Part shown: piece by piece, positions 52,016 to 62,146 of the stretch
How the letters are laid out: every line of letters starts with the position of its first letter
Position numbering within the stretch: position 1 is the stretch's first letter
Assembly: GCA_022648295.1 (NCBI GenBank)
Contig: JALCME010000012.1
Location: 1 to 64,000 of the forward strand
DNA length: 64,000 bases
Source of the DNA: Bacteroides sp.
Lineage (GTDB): Bacteria; Bacteroidota; Bacteroidia; Bacteroidales; Bacteroidaceae
Reading direction: 5' to 3'
Translations under genes and position numbers: made by a program
Notes under the pieces: generated by a model
Database searches by the model: none
What the model saw: the letters and a program-made list of their open reading frames with translations, nothing else
Told to the model about the DNA's origin: nothing

Positions 52016-54760
52016 TTAAAATTTATAAGTATAAGTAATGGATGGGATAAAAGGTAATAAAGTGAGTTTTTTGATGATTGTTTTCCCTTCGTTTTGATAT
52101 TTGACATAACTTCCATTATTATTAGAATAATACCATGTTTCACTTCTTCGTTTTGCATATACCAAAGTTGGATTCATGGCATTATATACATTGTATAAAC
52201 TGATGTTCCACGTCCGTATACCATGTTTGGTTTTCTTGTTGAAATTGATGCTGAGATTAAGTCGATGACTTGATGGTAATCGGTAGTTATTACGCCGGGG
52301 AATATAATTAGCCTCTATGATATCTCCTTCTGGTGTAAGATATACAGTTTGCTGCTCAGGAATGGTGGTTGTTCCACCGGTATAAAATATCCAGGATGTT
52401 CCAATGTCAATACGTTTGCCGAATTTGTGATTCAGGCATAAGCTTATGTTATGCCGACGATCGTATTTATCAGGAAAACAATTTCCATTGTTAATACTGC
52501 CGTTTTTAAACTGTCGGTTACTTTTTGCCAAGGTATATGCCAGCCATCCGGTGGTTCTACCTATTGTCTTTTGAATCATAAATTCAAGTCCAGTGGAATG
52601 TCCGTCTCCCATTTCCACTTTATCCTCCCAGTTGGTCGAGCTTCCGAAGAATGTGACTCCATTTTTATATTCCAGTATATTATGCATCTGTTTGTAATAT
52701 CCTTCTAATGATAATTCCCATCCGCTCCATCCGGTGTAGTATCCTCCGATTGAATACTGATTGGCATGCATTGGACGTATCTTTTTGGTAATAGGTACCC
52801 AGAGGTCTGTCGGCATGGAAAAAGGAGTGGATGAGAGCAAATGAACGTATTGGTCCATCTGGGTAAATGACGCTTTAGCGGAGAATGCGTGATTGAATTG
52901 GTAACGGGCCGATAAGCGTGGTTGAACTGATAAGTAGCTTTTTCCTTGCGTATAGAAGAAGGAAAAGCGTATTCCTGCATTGATACTGATGTGATCGTTA
53001 AGATCAAAGTTATCTTCTACATAAGCTGCTGTTTCGTGCCCATGGAGATAACTGTTGGATTTGTTATGGTATAGGGTATCTTGTTCTGCTGTATCGTTTT
53101 TTTCTTCTTTTATCTTTGATGTGGTGGTTTCCGGACGGAATGTGTGATAGAGGTATTCTCCGCCGAACTTGATATGGTGTACGGGGGACGGAGTATAATC
53201 CATATCTATTCGAAAGTTCCAGTCATTTATACCTGAAGTGTATTTTGAATTGTATAGGTAGTCGTAGTTATAGTTACTATAGTAGTGATGTTCTTCGGTG
53301 CTGACGCCCATTATCATTTCATAACGGTTGAAAGCCATAGTAGTGTTACTGAATAATTTGTTATTAAATACATGATTCCAGCGTCCTGCCAAGATTGTGT
53401 TTCCCCAGTTTATATTGTCTTTGTCGGCATAAATATAATTGTCTTCGTCTGTATCATCAAAGTAAGTAGTGGTTGCATCTGAGTTGAAGTGATAATGATC
53501 TTTCCCTTTATAAAAGTTGAAGAATAATCGGTTTTGGTCATTGAATTTGTGATTCACTTTGGCGTTAAGATCATAGAAATAGTAATTATATGCATCTCCG
53601 TCAGTTTTAATAAGATTAGCCAGAAAGGCGGTATATGTACCTCTTGCACTTAAACTAAAGGATGTTTTATTTTTCATGATAGGACCTTCTATGTGTATTT
53701 TATTGGTGAGCGAACCTAAACTGAAGCTACCGTGAAACTGTTTCATATCTCCATTGTTTGTCCGCACATCCACAATGGAAGACAAGCGTCCCCCATATCG
53801 GGCGGGAAAGGAACTTTTAAATAAAGTGACTTTTTTTACTGCTTCGGGAGTGAAGATGGAGAAAACTCCGAGCAAATGGTCTGCATTATATATAGGTATG
53901 CCATCTAATAAAATTAGATTTTGATCTGGACTGCCTCCTCGTACGTATAGCCCGGAGAATCCTTCTACTCCTGCCTGGACTCCTGGCATTAACTGGATTG
54001 TTTTCAACACATCGGCTTCTCCCAATATTGTAGGGGTGTTTTGAATTTGTGTCGTTGGAATTTCATATGCACTCATATTGGTGGATTGAAGTCCGGCTTC
54101 TTTTTTATTGGAAACAATAACAACTTCTTTTAATTCATTGCTTGTAGTCAAGGCAATATTCAATAGGGTGTCTTTTCGGAGAGGGAAGGAAAGTTGTTTG
54201 GAAGTATATCCTAAATAAGAAAAACTAAGTTTTGTATTTCCTTCTGGTAGAGTGAGACTGTAGAAGCCAAAAGTGTTAGTTGCACTCCCTGTGTACTGAT
54301 TTTTTTCAAGGATGTTGGCGCCGATCAATGTTTCTGAAGAAGTTTCATCTGTAATGTATCCACTAATAGTGAATTTATGGTTTTCTGTTGTTTTTGGAGG
54401 AGATTGCATGTGCAGAAGAATATGCTTTCCCGAAATCTCGAAGCTTATTGAGGTGTGTTCTAAGGCTTTTTTTAGAATTTCGTTAATGGTAAGATTATGA
54501 GCGGATATTGTTATTCGTTTATTGAGACGCACCTCTTCTCCGTAAATAAAAGAATAACGAGTTGCTTGTTCTATTTGCCTTACAAAATTAGTCAGTGTGG
54601 CATTGTGTATGCTCAAATTAAAGTGCTCTTGTGAAGGATATGCTTGTTGTAGTATTTGTGGAGTAGTGGTAGATCCTTTAATAGAAAAGGTGGAGTATAA
54701 AACCACTCCCATCAGGATATAGGTCCTGAGGGGGTGGATCTTCAAGATAAATGATCTCAT
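52016..54760 (-). CDS. TonB-dependent receptor with STN and carboxypeptidase-like domains
   Basis: 914 aa. After the signal sequence comes an STN (secretin/TonB short N-terminal) domain at about 45-115 (LSIHNATLTNFVRQIEQATR), then a carboxypeptidase-regulatory-like domain (FTISGYITDETSSETLIGAN), a plug (VLKTIQLMPGVQAGVEGFSG, YVRGGSPDQNLILLDGIPIY) and the beta-barrel to the last residue, ending YTYKF. The STN domain lets such receptors signal ligand occupancy to a FecR-type anti-sigma factor, which is encoded 1 bp upstream. Ligand unknown; not SusC-type. Confidence 0.9.
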   Translation of the reverse strand: MRSFILKIHPLRTYILMGVVLYSTFSIKGSTTTPQILQQAYPSQEHFNLSIHNATLTNFVRQIEQATRYSFIYGEEVRLNKRITISAHNLTINEILKKALEHTSISFEISGKHILLHMQSPPKTTENHKFTISGYITDETSSETLIGANILEKNQYTGSATNTFGFYSLTLPEGNTKLSFSYLGYTSKQLSFPLRKDTLLNIALTTSNELKEVVIVSNKKEAGLQSTNMSAYEIPTTQIQNTPTILGEADVLKTIQLMPGVQAGVEGFSGLYVRGGSPDQNLILLDGIPIYNADHLLGVFSIFTPEAVKKVTLFKSSFPARYGGRLSSIVDVRTNNGDMKQFHGSFSLGSLTNKIHIEGPIMKNKTSFSLSARGTYTAFLANLIKTDGDAYNYYFYDLNAKVNHKFNDQNRLFFNFYKGKDHYHFNSDATTTYFDDTDEDNYIYADKDNINWGNTILAGRWNHVFNNKLFSNTTMAFNRYEMIMGVSTEEHHYYSNYNYDYLYNSKYTSGINDWNFRIDMDYTPSPVHHIKFGGEYLYHTFRPETTTSKIKEEKNDTAEQDTLYHNKSNSYLHGHETAAYVEDNFDLNDHISINAGIRFSFFYTQGKSYLSVQPRLSARYQFNHAFSAKASFTQMDQYVHLLSSTPFSMPTDLWVPITKKIRPMHANQYSIGGYYTGWSGWELSLEGYYKQMHNILEYKNGVTFFGSSTNWEDKVEMGDGHSTGLEFMIQKTIGRTTGWLAYTLAKSNRQFKNGSINNGNCFPDKYDRRHNISLCLNHKFGKRIDIGTSWIFYTGGTTTIPEQQTVYLTPEGDIIEANYIPRRNNYRLPSSHRLNLSINFNKKTKHGIRTWNISLYNVYNAMNPTLVYAKRRSETWYYSNNNGSYVKYQNEGKTIIKKLTLLPFIPSITYTYKF

Positions 54761-54761
54761 T

Positions 54762-55634
54762 CTAATTTAATTTTTGCGTGATAATTATTGTGTTATTTGT
54801 TTTTTTATATTTAAACTTCTGATTACGACAAAGAAGTGAAAGAACTTCATCGAGTGATTCGTCAGTAGAAAAAGTAGCTGTCATGCGATAATTTTGTATG
54901 TGGGTATCTGTAATTTGGATTCTGGTATGATATATATTAGATAATCGCCGGGCTATTTCCTGCATGGGGGTATTTTCAAAAAGCAACATTCCGTTGCACC
55001 AATCGATTTTTTCAGAAGCATTTTTCTCGGTGCATCGCGTGAGTTTTTTCTCTATTTTATTGTAGATGGCACTTTCGTTGGGTACAAGTATTATGCGGTT
55101 ATTTGTCTTTCCTATGAGGTTTATGGCTACAGAACCTTCTAATAGTGTTGTTTTAATTTGGATATCTTTTGGATATGCTTCAACATTGAAATGTGTACCT
55201 AAGACTTGCACCATGACAGCTTCAGCTTCTACTTTGAAAGGATGTGAAGCATCTTTAGTTACTTCAAAATATGCTTCTCCCTGTAATTTCACTTTCCGGT
55301 CTTGGCTTTTAAACTCCTTGGGGTAGGTTAGTGAAGAGAAATGGTTCAAAATGACTTTTGTTTGATCAGGCAATAATACGGTACGGGTTTCTGCCAATGT
55401 AGAAATGGTTTGTAAAGGTATAGGAACAAATGTATTATACATCCACCAGCTTAGAGCACAGATTGTGGCAATTAGAGCTGCTGTAGCAGTAATACGCCAT
55501 ACAAGAGTCTGGATATGAAGATGAGGCAACCGCTTTTCCAAGAGTAGCCAACTGTTTGCTTTAGAGTATTGTCCTTTTGGCGAGCGTGTGGAAGCAACGA
55601 GTGTATTGAGTAACTTTTCAAATTCTTGTTCCAT
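54762..55634 (-). CDS. FecR-family anti-sigma factor
   Basis: 290 aa. A short cytoplasmic N-terminus, one membrane span at about 46-66 (ITATAALIATICALSWWMY), and a periplasmic FecR domain with TRTVLLPDQTKVILNHFSSL, KLQGEAYFEVTKDASHPFKV and VLGTHFNVEAYPKD. A C-terminal DUF4974-type domain follows (MQEIARRLSNIYHTRIQITD, LDEVLSLLCRN). It should bind the sigma factor encoded upstream and the STN domain of the receptor encoded downstream. Confidence 0.9.
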   Translation of the reverse strand: MEQEFEKLLNTLVASTRSPKGQYSKANSWLLLEKRLPHLHIQTLVWRITATAALIATICALSWWMYNTFVPIPLQTISTLAETRTVLLPDQTKVILNHFSSLTYPKEFKSQDRKVKLQGEAYFEVTKDASHPFKVEAEAVMVQVLGTHFNVEAYPKDIQIKTTLLEGSVAINLIGKTNNRIILVPNESAIYNKIEKKLTRCTEKNASEKIDWCNGMLLFENTPMQEIARRLSNIYHTRIQITDTHIQNYRMTATFSTDESLDEVLSLLCRNQKFKYKKTNNTIIITQKLN

Positions 55635-55745
55635 ATTCTCTTCTTTTTCTCATGAAGACAACCGAAAAAGGAAAAGTCCCTATTTTCAGTCCTCTATTTT
55701 TTAGATAATTGGGATTTTATGTTTGATTACCGTTTACGAAGCCTA

Positions 55746-56285
55746 TTAAAGCAACATACTTTTTAACCTGGTAATTGCTTTTTGCAGCTGGGCATCTACG
55801 GTTTTAATACTAATATTCAATTCTTCAGCAACTTGGGCATACGATTGTCTGTCTTCACGAATACGAATAAATACTTCACGGCAGCGTTCGGGCAGTCGAT
55901 CAAGGGCCTTGACATAGCGTGCGAATAATTCTTCACTGATCAGTGTGTCTTCAGGTGATAATACTTGTTCTGAAAATTCTTGTATGGAATCAATTCGCTG
56001 CACTTGGTGCCGTTTCTCTTTTTCAATACAGTTTAAAGATGCATTTTTGACGAGAATAAAACAATAATCTTCAATATTGGTGATCTCAAGTAATTTACTT
56101 CGTTGTTCCCAAAGTTTCATGAATACATCCAGCACTATTTCTTGGGAGTTTTCTTCATTATGAGTATAGTAATAAGCAATGCGAAACAAGCGATCATATG
56201 TCATGTCATAAAAGGCGTGAAAAGCCTTTTGTGAATTCTGTTCGCTTATTTTGCGGAGATATTTTCTGACTTCTTGTTCGGTCAT
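55746..56285 (-). CDS. ECF RNA polymerase sigma factor
   Basis: 179 aa. Region 2: AFHAFYDMTYDRLFRIAYYY and EIVLDVFMKLWEQR; region 4: LDRLPERCREVFIRIREDRQ and YAQVAEELNISIKTVDAQLQ. Typical FecI-like sigma of Bacteroidetes. Located 111 bp upstream of the anti-sigma gene. Start ATG 56285, with a -7 box just upstream, so the sigma gene has its own ordinary promoter. Confidence 0.9.
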   Translation of the reverse strand: MTEQEVRKYLRKISEQNSQKAFHAFYDMTYDRLFRIAYYYTHNEENSQEIVLDVFMKLWEQRSKLLEITNIEDYCFILVKNASLNCIEKEKRHQVQRIDSIQEFSEQVLSPEDTLISEELFARYVKALDRLPERCREVFIRIREDRQSYAQVAEELNISIKTVDAQLQKAITRLKSMLL

Positions 56286-56301
56286 GATTTATTTTTAGTT
56301 C

Positions 56302-56317
56302 TGTCGCGACAAAGGTA
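56302..56317 (-). promoter_or_regulatory. -7 box and overlapping palindrome of the ECF sigma gene
   Basis: Plus-strand CAAAGGTA at 56310-56317 is TACCTTTG on the minus strand, a consensus -7 box. The perfect 10-bp palindrome TGTCGCGACA at 56302-56311 overlaps it on the downstream side, where a repressor would block transcription. Confidence 0.5.
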
Positions 56318-56388
56318 AGGCTTTATTATCTTGTATACAATATTCAGTAGATGATTTTGTAAAGATACTCTTTATGTTGTGAACACCG

Positions 56389-57519
56389 TCATTCAATGTA
56401 TAGAAGATCGCTCATAATGCCATCCGAAACAAAAATGCCTTTATGGGTTAATACAAGATGCTTGTCTCTAATCTCCAATTTCCCTTCTTTTAGATAAGGT
56501 TTGGCTTGTTGCATGCAATAATTCCACATTGACGTGCCAAACATTTCTTGAAGATTCTCGATTGCGACTCCCCATTTGGTTCGTAATCTGGTGATGATGT
56601 ATTCGTTGTACTGGGTAGAGAAATCCAGTTCTTCAATCTCGTGCATACGCTGCCCGTGTTCAATGGAGGAAATGTAATTATCTATGGATGAGATGTTCCA
56701 TTCACGGCTAGAGCCATTGAAGGAGTGGGCTGACGGTCCGCATCCCAAATATGGAATGCCTTTCCAGTAAGAAGTATTATGTTGTGAATACTTCCCAAGT
56801 CTACAAAAGTTTGAAATCTCATAATGCTCATATCCTGCTTCCTTTAAAGTATCTATGAGGTGGGTAAAAAAGCGAACACTACTATCTTCGTCTACTTCGC
56901 TGATCCGATGTTGTTGAAGCATTGTGTATATAGGGGTACCTTTTTCATAAATCAGATGGTAGGCCGAGATATGTTCTACCTGAAGTTTGATTGCCTGTTG
57001 CAGATCCAGTTCCCATTGTTGATCGGTTTCATGGGGTAGTCCATAAATAAGATCAATGCTGATATTGTTAAATCCATTAAGTTGACAGCACTCTACCGCT
57101 TTGATAGCCTGTTGGGAAGTATGCCGTCGTTTTAATAATTTCAAGGTGGTATCATCAAAAGTTTGTATTCCCATACTAATCCGGTTGAATGGTAGTGTAC
57201 GCAGCATTGCAACATATTCCTCTGCTAAGTCATCCGGATTTGCTTCAAGGGTTATTTCTTGTGCATCTTTCAATCCATAATTTTTCTCAATGGTATTGAA
57301 TACTTTATGGAAATCTTTCTCCGATAGTTGAGAAGGGGTTCCACCTCCAAAATAAATAGTTTTAATACCCTCTCCTTTTAAGTATTCTTTCCGTTCTTCC
57401 AGCTCCCGACAAACTGCATCAATATATTGTGATCTTTGTTCAGAATGAGTTGTGGAGTAAAAGTCACAATAAATGCAGCGGGTTTTACAAAAAGGGACGT
57501 GAATATATATGCCAGCCAT
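56389..57519 (-). CDS. hemW: HemW-like radical SAM protein
   Basis: 376 aa. The radical-SAM cluster motif is CKTRCIYC (Cys11, Cys15, Cys18) in the variant found in HemW/HemN-like proteins, followed by YFGGGTPSQL and EANPDDLAEEY. The C-terminal HemN-type domain includes STQYNEYIITRLRTKWGVAI. HemW is a heme chaperone, historically annotated as an oxygen-independent coproporphyrinogen oxidase; HemN has a different N-terminal cysteine context. -7 box on the minus strand at 57545-57552 (TACCTTTG). Confidence 0.9.
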   Translation of the reverse strand: MAGIYIHVPFCKTRCIYCDFYSTTHSEQRSQYIDAVCRELEERKEYLKGEGIKTIYFGGGTPSQLSEKDFHKVFNTIEKNYGLKDAQEITLEANPDDLAEEYVAMLRTLPFNRISMGIQTFDDTTLKLLKRRHTSQQAIKAVECCQLNGFNNISIDLIYGLPHETDQQWELDLQQAIKLQVEHISAYHLIYEKGTPIYTMLQQHRISEVDEDSSVRFFTHLIDTLKEAGYEHYEISNFCRLGKYSQHNTSYWKGIPYLGCGPSAHSFNGSSREWNISSIDNYISSIEHGQRMHEIEELDFSTQYNEYIITRLRTKWGVAIENLQEMFGTSMWNYCMQQAKPYLKEGKLEIRDKHLVLTHKGIFVSDGIMSDLLYIE

Positions 57520-57544
57520 TGTTAGTTCAATCTATAATTTAAGG

Positions 57545-57552
57545 CAAAGGTA
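57545..57552 (-). promoter_or_regulatory. -7 box for hemW
   Basis: Plus-strand CAAAGGTA is TACCTTTG on the minus strand, 25 bp before the hemW start; exact consensus. Confidence 0.5.
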
Positions 57553-57604
57553 TTCATTTTATTCCTTTCAGACTATATTATTATGATTATTTATGTGCTG
57601 GAGA

Positions 57605-57671
57605 TTTACTCCATAATGGAGTAAATGGAATTATAATTCTACTTGGATTTATGCAAAATAGCATATATTTG
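57605..57671 (+). promoter_or_regulatory. 21-bp palindrome and -7 box upstream of the hybrid two-component gene
   Basis: TTTACTCCAT-A-ATGGAGTAAA (57605-57625) is a perfect inverted repeat with 10-bp arms. A consensus -7 box TATATTTG follows at 57664-57671, with the start codon at 57692. The palindrome ends 38 bp upstream of the -7 box, where an activator or autoregulator could bind. Its GGAGTAA half resembles GGAGCAA in the inverted repeat after this gene. Confidence 0.65.
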
Positions 57672-57691
57672 TATGAATAACAGTTGATATT

Positions 57692-60600
57692 ATGAAAAAG
57701 TCTATTATTTTACTAATCTATTTTTCTTTTACGCTTTTAGGTTCTTCTGCTTTATCCAATACGAATGTTATATTACATCTTGATTTCAGACAGCTAACTA
57801 CTAAAGAGGGTCTTCCTACCGATGAAGTACAGAAAGTCTTTCAGGATAAGGATGGATGGATGTGGTTTGCTACGAGATATGGCTTTTGTAAGTACAATGG
57901 ATATGAAATGACCTTATATAAGTCTAATCTATATTCACCGAATATGTTGACAAACAATAATATTTTCTGTCTTGCCGATGATTATAATCACAATTTATGG
58001 GTTGGGACACAGGAAGGATTAAATGTGTTAGACAAAAAGACCGGTAATATAAGGAAGTATTTGTCCCCTGCTTTGCCTAACAATATTGTTTCTTGTTTAT
58101 TGGTAACACGTAAAAATGAAATATATGTAGGTACTGATTATGGGTTGTGTCGATATGTGGCGAATAAGGACTCTTTTGCAATTTATGATAAACAGCAAAC
58201 TGGCGGAGTATTAGGACGCGCTACAATTAAGTCGTTGTTTGAAGATTCGGATGGTGATATTTGGATTGGAACATGGGCTTCGGGTCTTTACCGATATTCT
58301 CCAGTTTCGGGTCGGTTTTATGCTTATCCCAAAATTAACGAGCAAAATTCCGCTCATGTCATTTATGAGGATGATAGTAAGAATATATGGGTGGGAGGTT
58401 GGAATGCAGGGCTTTTCCGACTTTCTCATCCAAAAGATGTAGCACGAGTGACTTATACAAATTATCGTCATAAAGATAATGATGAAACCAGTTTGTCTGA
58501 TGATGTGGTATATGATATTTCGGAGGATCCTCATACTCATACGCTATGGGTGGGTACTCGTAGTGGATTGAGTATCATGGTTCGTGATGGAAGTGAGCGT
58601 TTTATTAATTATAAATCCAGCAAATCTTCTTTTCATTTGCCTTGTGATGAAATAAATTCCATTATATGCGATCATTCGGGCAATATGTGGATTGGTTCCA
58701 TTGGCGGTGGCGTTTTGATTGCTGGTACTCATCAGTCAAATTTTGTACGACATGATTTAAGTCTTTTAGGAGGGGATGTTCCTGCCACCTTTGTGCGTTC
58801 CTTATTTGCAGATTCTGATAAGAATTTGTGGTTGGGCATAGGAAGCTATGGTTTGGCACGTTTAGATAATGCGACGGGACGGGTAGTGCTATATTCCCAT
58901 ATACCCGAGTTTTCAGATATATCTTCTTTACCAAGTGTTTATGCCATGCTTCAGCGTAAGCGTAATGGCGAAATATGGTTTGGCACTTATGATGGTGGTA
59001 TTTTTATTTATAAGAAAGGAGAGAAAGTCAGAAATTTGATGCCCGACGGATGCCGCTTTCTTCCCTATTCGTGTGTGTCGGCTCTTTATGAGGATAAGGA
59101 AGAGAATTGTTGGGTTGGTACCCGTGGAGCGTTAGGAGTCCGTTTTGCTGATGGAAGCAGTTATTGTTTTCGGGATTTTCACTTTGAAAAAGACAATGTT
59201 ACTCTTAACTGGTATTATATACGGGATATTATAGAAGATACTAATGGTACTTTATGGTTGGCGACGAGCAATTATGGCTTAATTCATCTTCAGGGCAATT
59301 ATCGTGATCCTCAGAAGATAAAGTGTACTAATTTTAGTCTATATAATAAAGAACTTTTATCCAATACTTGCTTATGCTTGCATTCGGATAAGCATGGGCG
59401 TTTATGGGTTGGGACGGAAGGTGGCGGGTTGTATCTATACAATAGACATACAGGGCACTTTGAGGAAAAAAACCGGCAGTTCAATATACCAGGAGATATG
59501 GTAGGGAGCATAGAGGAAGACGATGATGGCAGTTTATGGATGGGAACAAATGCCGGGTTGGTCAAACTCACTCTTCCTCCGGGTGAGGAGGAAAAGGCCG
59601 TGATTCGTGTATATACGGTTGCAGATGGTTTACAAGATAATTTTTTCATTTCCCATTCCTCTTGCCAGCGTAATGGAGAGTTGTTTTTTGGAGGATATAA
59701 AGGCTATAATAGTTTTTTCCCAAATGAGGTGATGGAACTTTCCAAAGAAGTCTGTTTTGGCGTTACGGATATTAAGATATTTAACCGCTCTTTAAATATG
59801 TTTCCTTCTGATTTACACAAACAGATTTCTGATTTTACGCCAGCTTTTACCCACGAAATGAGACTTCCTTATAAGTATAATAATTTTAGTATTGAATTTG
59901 CTTCGTTTACTTATAAGAATCCCGATTTGAATCAATATGCTTATATGCTTGTCGGTTTTGATAAAGAATGGCAATATACGGATGCCAGTCATCGCTTTGC
60001 ATATTATAGTAATCTGAAAAGCGGTACTTATAAATTTTTGTTGAAAGCAACAAATGAGAATGGAATATGGAGTAATTCTATCCGTGAAATTTCAATAACA
60101 GTCCTTCCTCCTTTCTGGAATACATGGTGGGCTTATGCAATTTATGTACTTTTGGCAGGTATCGTTATTTTTTATCTCTATCGCACGGCTAGGAATCGCA
60201 TACTTTTGCGTAATCAACTTCAACTTCGTGAAATGGAAAAGGCTAAATCGGATGAGCTAAATCATGCCAAATTGCAGTTCTTTACGAATATTACGCACGA
60301 GTTATTGAGTCCGTTAACAATTATTTCAGCTACTACGGATGAACTAAAGATGCAAGCTCCCGGGCATGATGATTTGTATGCCGTCATGGGGAATAATATT
60401 CGCCGCCTTATTCGTTTGTTGCAACAAATATTGGAGTTTCGTAAAGTGGAGACCGGAAACTTGAAACTGCGTGTTTCAAAGGGGGATATAGCTCTTTTTG
60501 TGAAGAATGAAGCGGAAAGTTTCAAACCATTGATAAGAAAACATAAGATTCACTTTTCTGTACTTTGTAATCCGGAATGTATTATTGGTTATTTTGATAC

Positions 60601-61846
60601 AGATAAATTGGATAAAATTCTTTATAATTTGCTTTCCAATGCTGCTAAATATAATAAAGAAGAGGGATATATACAAGTTACTCTTTCATACTGTGTTGAC
60701 AATCAGGATTTTATTTTTATTCGAGTAAAAGATAATGGTCAGGGCATCTCGAAAGAACGTCAGAAGACCCTATTTCAACGTTTCTATGAAGGGGATTACC
60801 GGAAATTTAATACCATTGGAACTGGAATAGGCCTTTCCTTAGTGAAGGATTTAGTTGAGTTGCATGGCGGGGTTGTGACTGTGAAAAGTGAAATTGACCA
60901 AGGAACGGAATTCCAGGTGAAGTTGCCAATAGATCGTTCGTACTTCAAAGAGGAACAAATTGATGAAGATGCTGTGATGTCTGTTAGCCAGACTATTGAT
61001 TACGATAGAAAATGGGTGGTGGAAGAACCTGATATTAATGAGGTTAGAAAGGGACATACACTTTTGATAGTTGAAGATAATGAGGAACTTCTATCGCTGA
61101 TGGTAAAATTATTGGGGCGTGAATACAATGTTTTCACTGCAGAAAACGGAAAGGAAGCAATAACAATGCTGGAGAATGAAGATATAGATCTGATTGTATC
61201 GGACGTGATGATGCCTGAAATGGACGGAATAGAACTTTGTAAACAAGTGAAAAGCAAATTGGAGATTAGTCATATTCCTGTTATTTTGTTGACAGCCAAG
61301 AATAAGGAAGAAGATCGGGTTGAAGCATACGAAGTGGGGGCAGATGCCTATATTAGCAAACCTTTCAATCTTACGGTGCTATACGCCCGCATTAAGAATT
61401 TGTTGAGATCCAAGGAGCGTGTGGCACATGATTTTAAAAATCAAATTGTGTTTGAAATTAAAGATTTAAACTATACTACGGTTGATGAAGATTTTATTCA
61501 GCGTGCTATTGCTTGTGTTCACCAGCATTTGGAGGATTGTGAGTTTGATCAGCCTCAATTTATGGAAGAAATGGGTACAAGTAAATCAACACTCTATAAG
61601 AAATTAAAATCACTAACAGGATTAAACACTTCGGCTTTTATTCGTAACATCCGTCTTAAAGCGGCTTGTCGCCTTATGGAAGAGAAAGGAGGTGGGGTTC
61701 GAATTTCTGAATTGGCCTATGCTGTGGGCTTTAATGATCCTAAATATTTTAGCTCTTGCTTTAAAAAAGAGTTTGGCTTATTGCCATCTGAATATGCTGA
61801 GCGTTTTGTTCCATACCCTAAAAAAAATGGACAGGAGCAGAACTAA
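57692..61846 (+). CDS. Hybrid two-component system regulator (HTCS)
   Basis: 1384 aa, the standard PUL regulator. A signal peptide (IYFSFTLLGSSALS) is followed by a periplasmic two-component-regulator propeller (about 35-680, with repeated GDIWIGTWASGLYRY-type motifs) and a Y_Y_Y domain (about 690-800, ending KATNENGIWS). A membrane span lies at about 811-833, then a histidine kinase (phospho-acceptor His869 in FFTNITHELLSPLTII; ATP site IRVKDNGQGISKERQ and GTGIGLSLVKDLVELHGG). A receiver domain (Asp1171 in IVSDVMMPEMDGIELC) and a C-terminal AraC DNA-binding domain (LAYAVGFNDPKYFSSCFKKE) follow. It senses a glycan fragment in the periplasm and presumably activates the SusC gene downstream. 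Confidence 0.95.
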   Translation: MKKSIILLIYFSFTLLGSSALSNTNVILHLDFRQLTTKEGLPTDEVQKVFQDKDGWMWFATRYGFCKYNGYEMTLYKSNLYSPNMLTNNNIFCLADDYNHNLWVGTQEGLNVLDKKTGNIRKYLSPALPNNIVSCLLVTRKNEIYVGTDYGLCRYVANKDSFAIYDKQQTGGVLGRATIKSLFEDSDGDIWIGTWASGLYRYSPVSGRFYAYPKINEQNSAHVIYEDDSKNIWVGGWNAGLFRLSHPKDVARVTYTNYRHKDNDETSLSDDVVYDISEDPHTHTLWVGTRSGLSIMVRDGSERFINYKSSKSSFHLPCDEINSIICDHSGNMWIGSIGGGVLIAGTHQSNFVRHDLSLLGGDVPATFVRSLFADSDKNLWLGIGSYGLARLDNATGRVVLYSHIPEFSDISSLPSVYAMLQRKRNGEIWFGTYDGGIFIYKKGEKVRNLMPDGCRFLPYSCVSALYEDKEENCWVGTRGALGVRFADGSSYCFRDFHFEKDNVTLNWYYIRDIIEDTNGTLWLATSNYGLIHLQGNYRDPQKIKCTNFSLYNKELLSNTCLCLHSDKHGRLWVGTEGGGLYLYNRHTGHFEEKNRQFNIPGDMVGSIEEDDDGSLWMGTNAGLVKLTLPPGEEEKAVIRVYTVADGLQDNFFISHSSCQRNGELFFGGYKGYNSFFPNEVMELSKEVCFGVTDIKIFNRSLNMFPSDLHKQISDFTPAFTHEMRLPYKYNNFSIEFASFTYKNPDLNQYAYMLVGFDKEWQYTDASHRFAYYSNLKSGTYKFLLKATNENGIWSNSIREISITVLPPFWNTWWAYAIYVLLAGIVIFYLYRTARNRILLRNQLQLREMEKAKSDELNHAKLQFFTNITHELLSPLTIISATTDELKMQAPGHDDLYAVMGNNIRRLIRLLQQILEFRKVETGNLKLRVSKGDIALFVKNEAESFKPLIRKHKIHFSVLCNPECIIGYFDTDKLDKILYNLLSNAAKYNKEEGYIQVTLSYCVDNQDFIFIRVKDNGQGISKERQKTLFQRFYEGDYRKFNTIGTGIGLSLVKDLVELHGGVVTVKSEIDQGTEFQVKLPIDRSYFKEEQIDEDAVMSVSQTIDYDRKWVVEEPDINEVRKGHTLLIVEDNEELLSLMVKLLGREYNVFTAENGKEAITMLENEDIDLIVSDVMMPEMDGIELCKQVKSKLEISHIPVILLTAKNKEEDRVEAYEVGADAYISKPFNLTVLYARIKNLLRSKERVAHDFKNQIVFEIKDLNYTTVDEDFIQRAIACVHQHLEDCEFDQPQFMEEMGTSKSTLYKKLKSLTGLNTSAFIRNIRLKAACRLMEEKGGGVRISELAYAVGFNDPKYFSSCFKKEFGLLPSEYAERFVPYPKKNGQEQN

Positions 61847-61878
61847 TTCGGTTCTTCTCCCTATCAAGATTGTATTAT

Positions 61879-61959
61879 ATCCGTTACTGCTCCGTTATTT
61901 CTCCGTTTAAGTACTATTGATGGGAGAAAATATGGAGCAATAACGGAGCAATAACGGAT
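61879..61959. repeat. 26-bp inverted repeat built of 11-bp direct repeats between HTCS and susC-like gene
   Basis: The right arm (61934-61959) reads GGAGCAATAAC twice followed by GGAT. The left arm (61879-61904) is its reverse complement with two mismatches. The loop is 29 nt. There is no T-tract, so a terminator is less likely than a protein-binding site, possibly the AraC domain of the HTCS. Between 61960 and 62146 I see nothing else definite. Confidence 0.6.
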
Positions 61960-62146
61960 GTATACCCGTAGAGATACGGATATTCGTCGTGTTTGGATTC
62001 GTTTTGCCAAATATATTTCAGATAGATGTTAAGGGGATACTACGTTATTAAGTTGAATTATGGTTCAAACAGGTAGAATATCCCAAAATCGACTTGTAAT
62101 ATCCATCTTTGGATAGGCGGATTGTTGCCTGTCTTTACTTTTGCTA

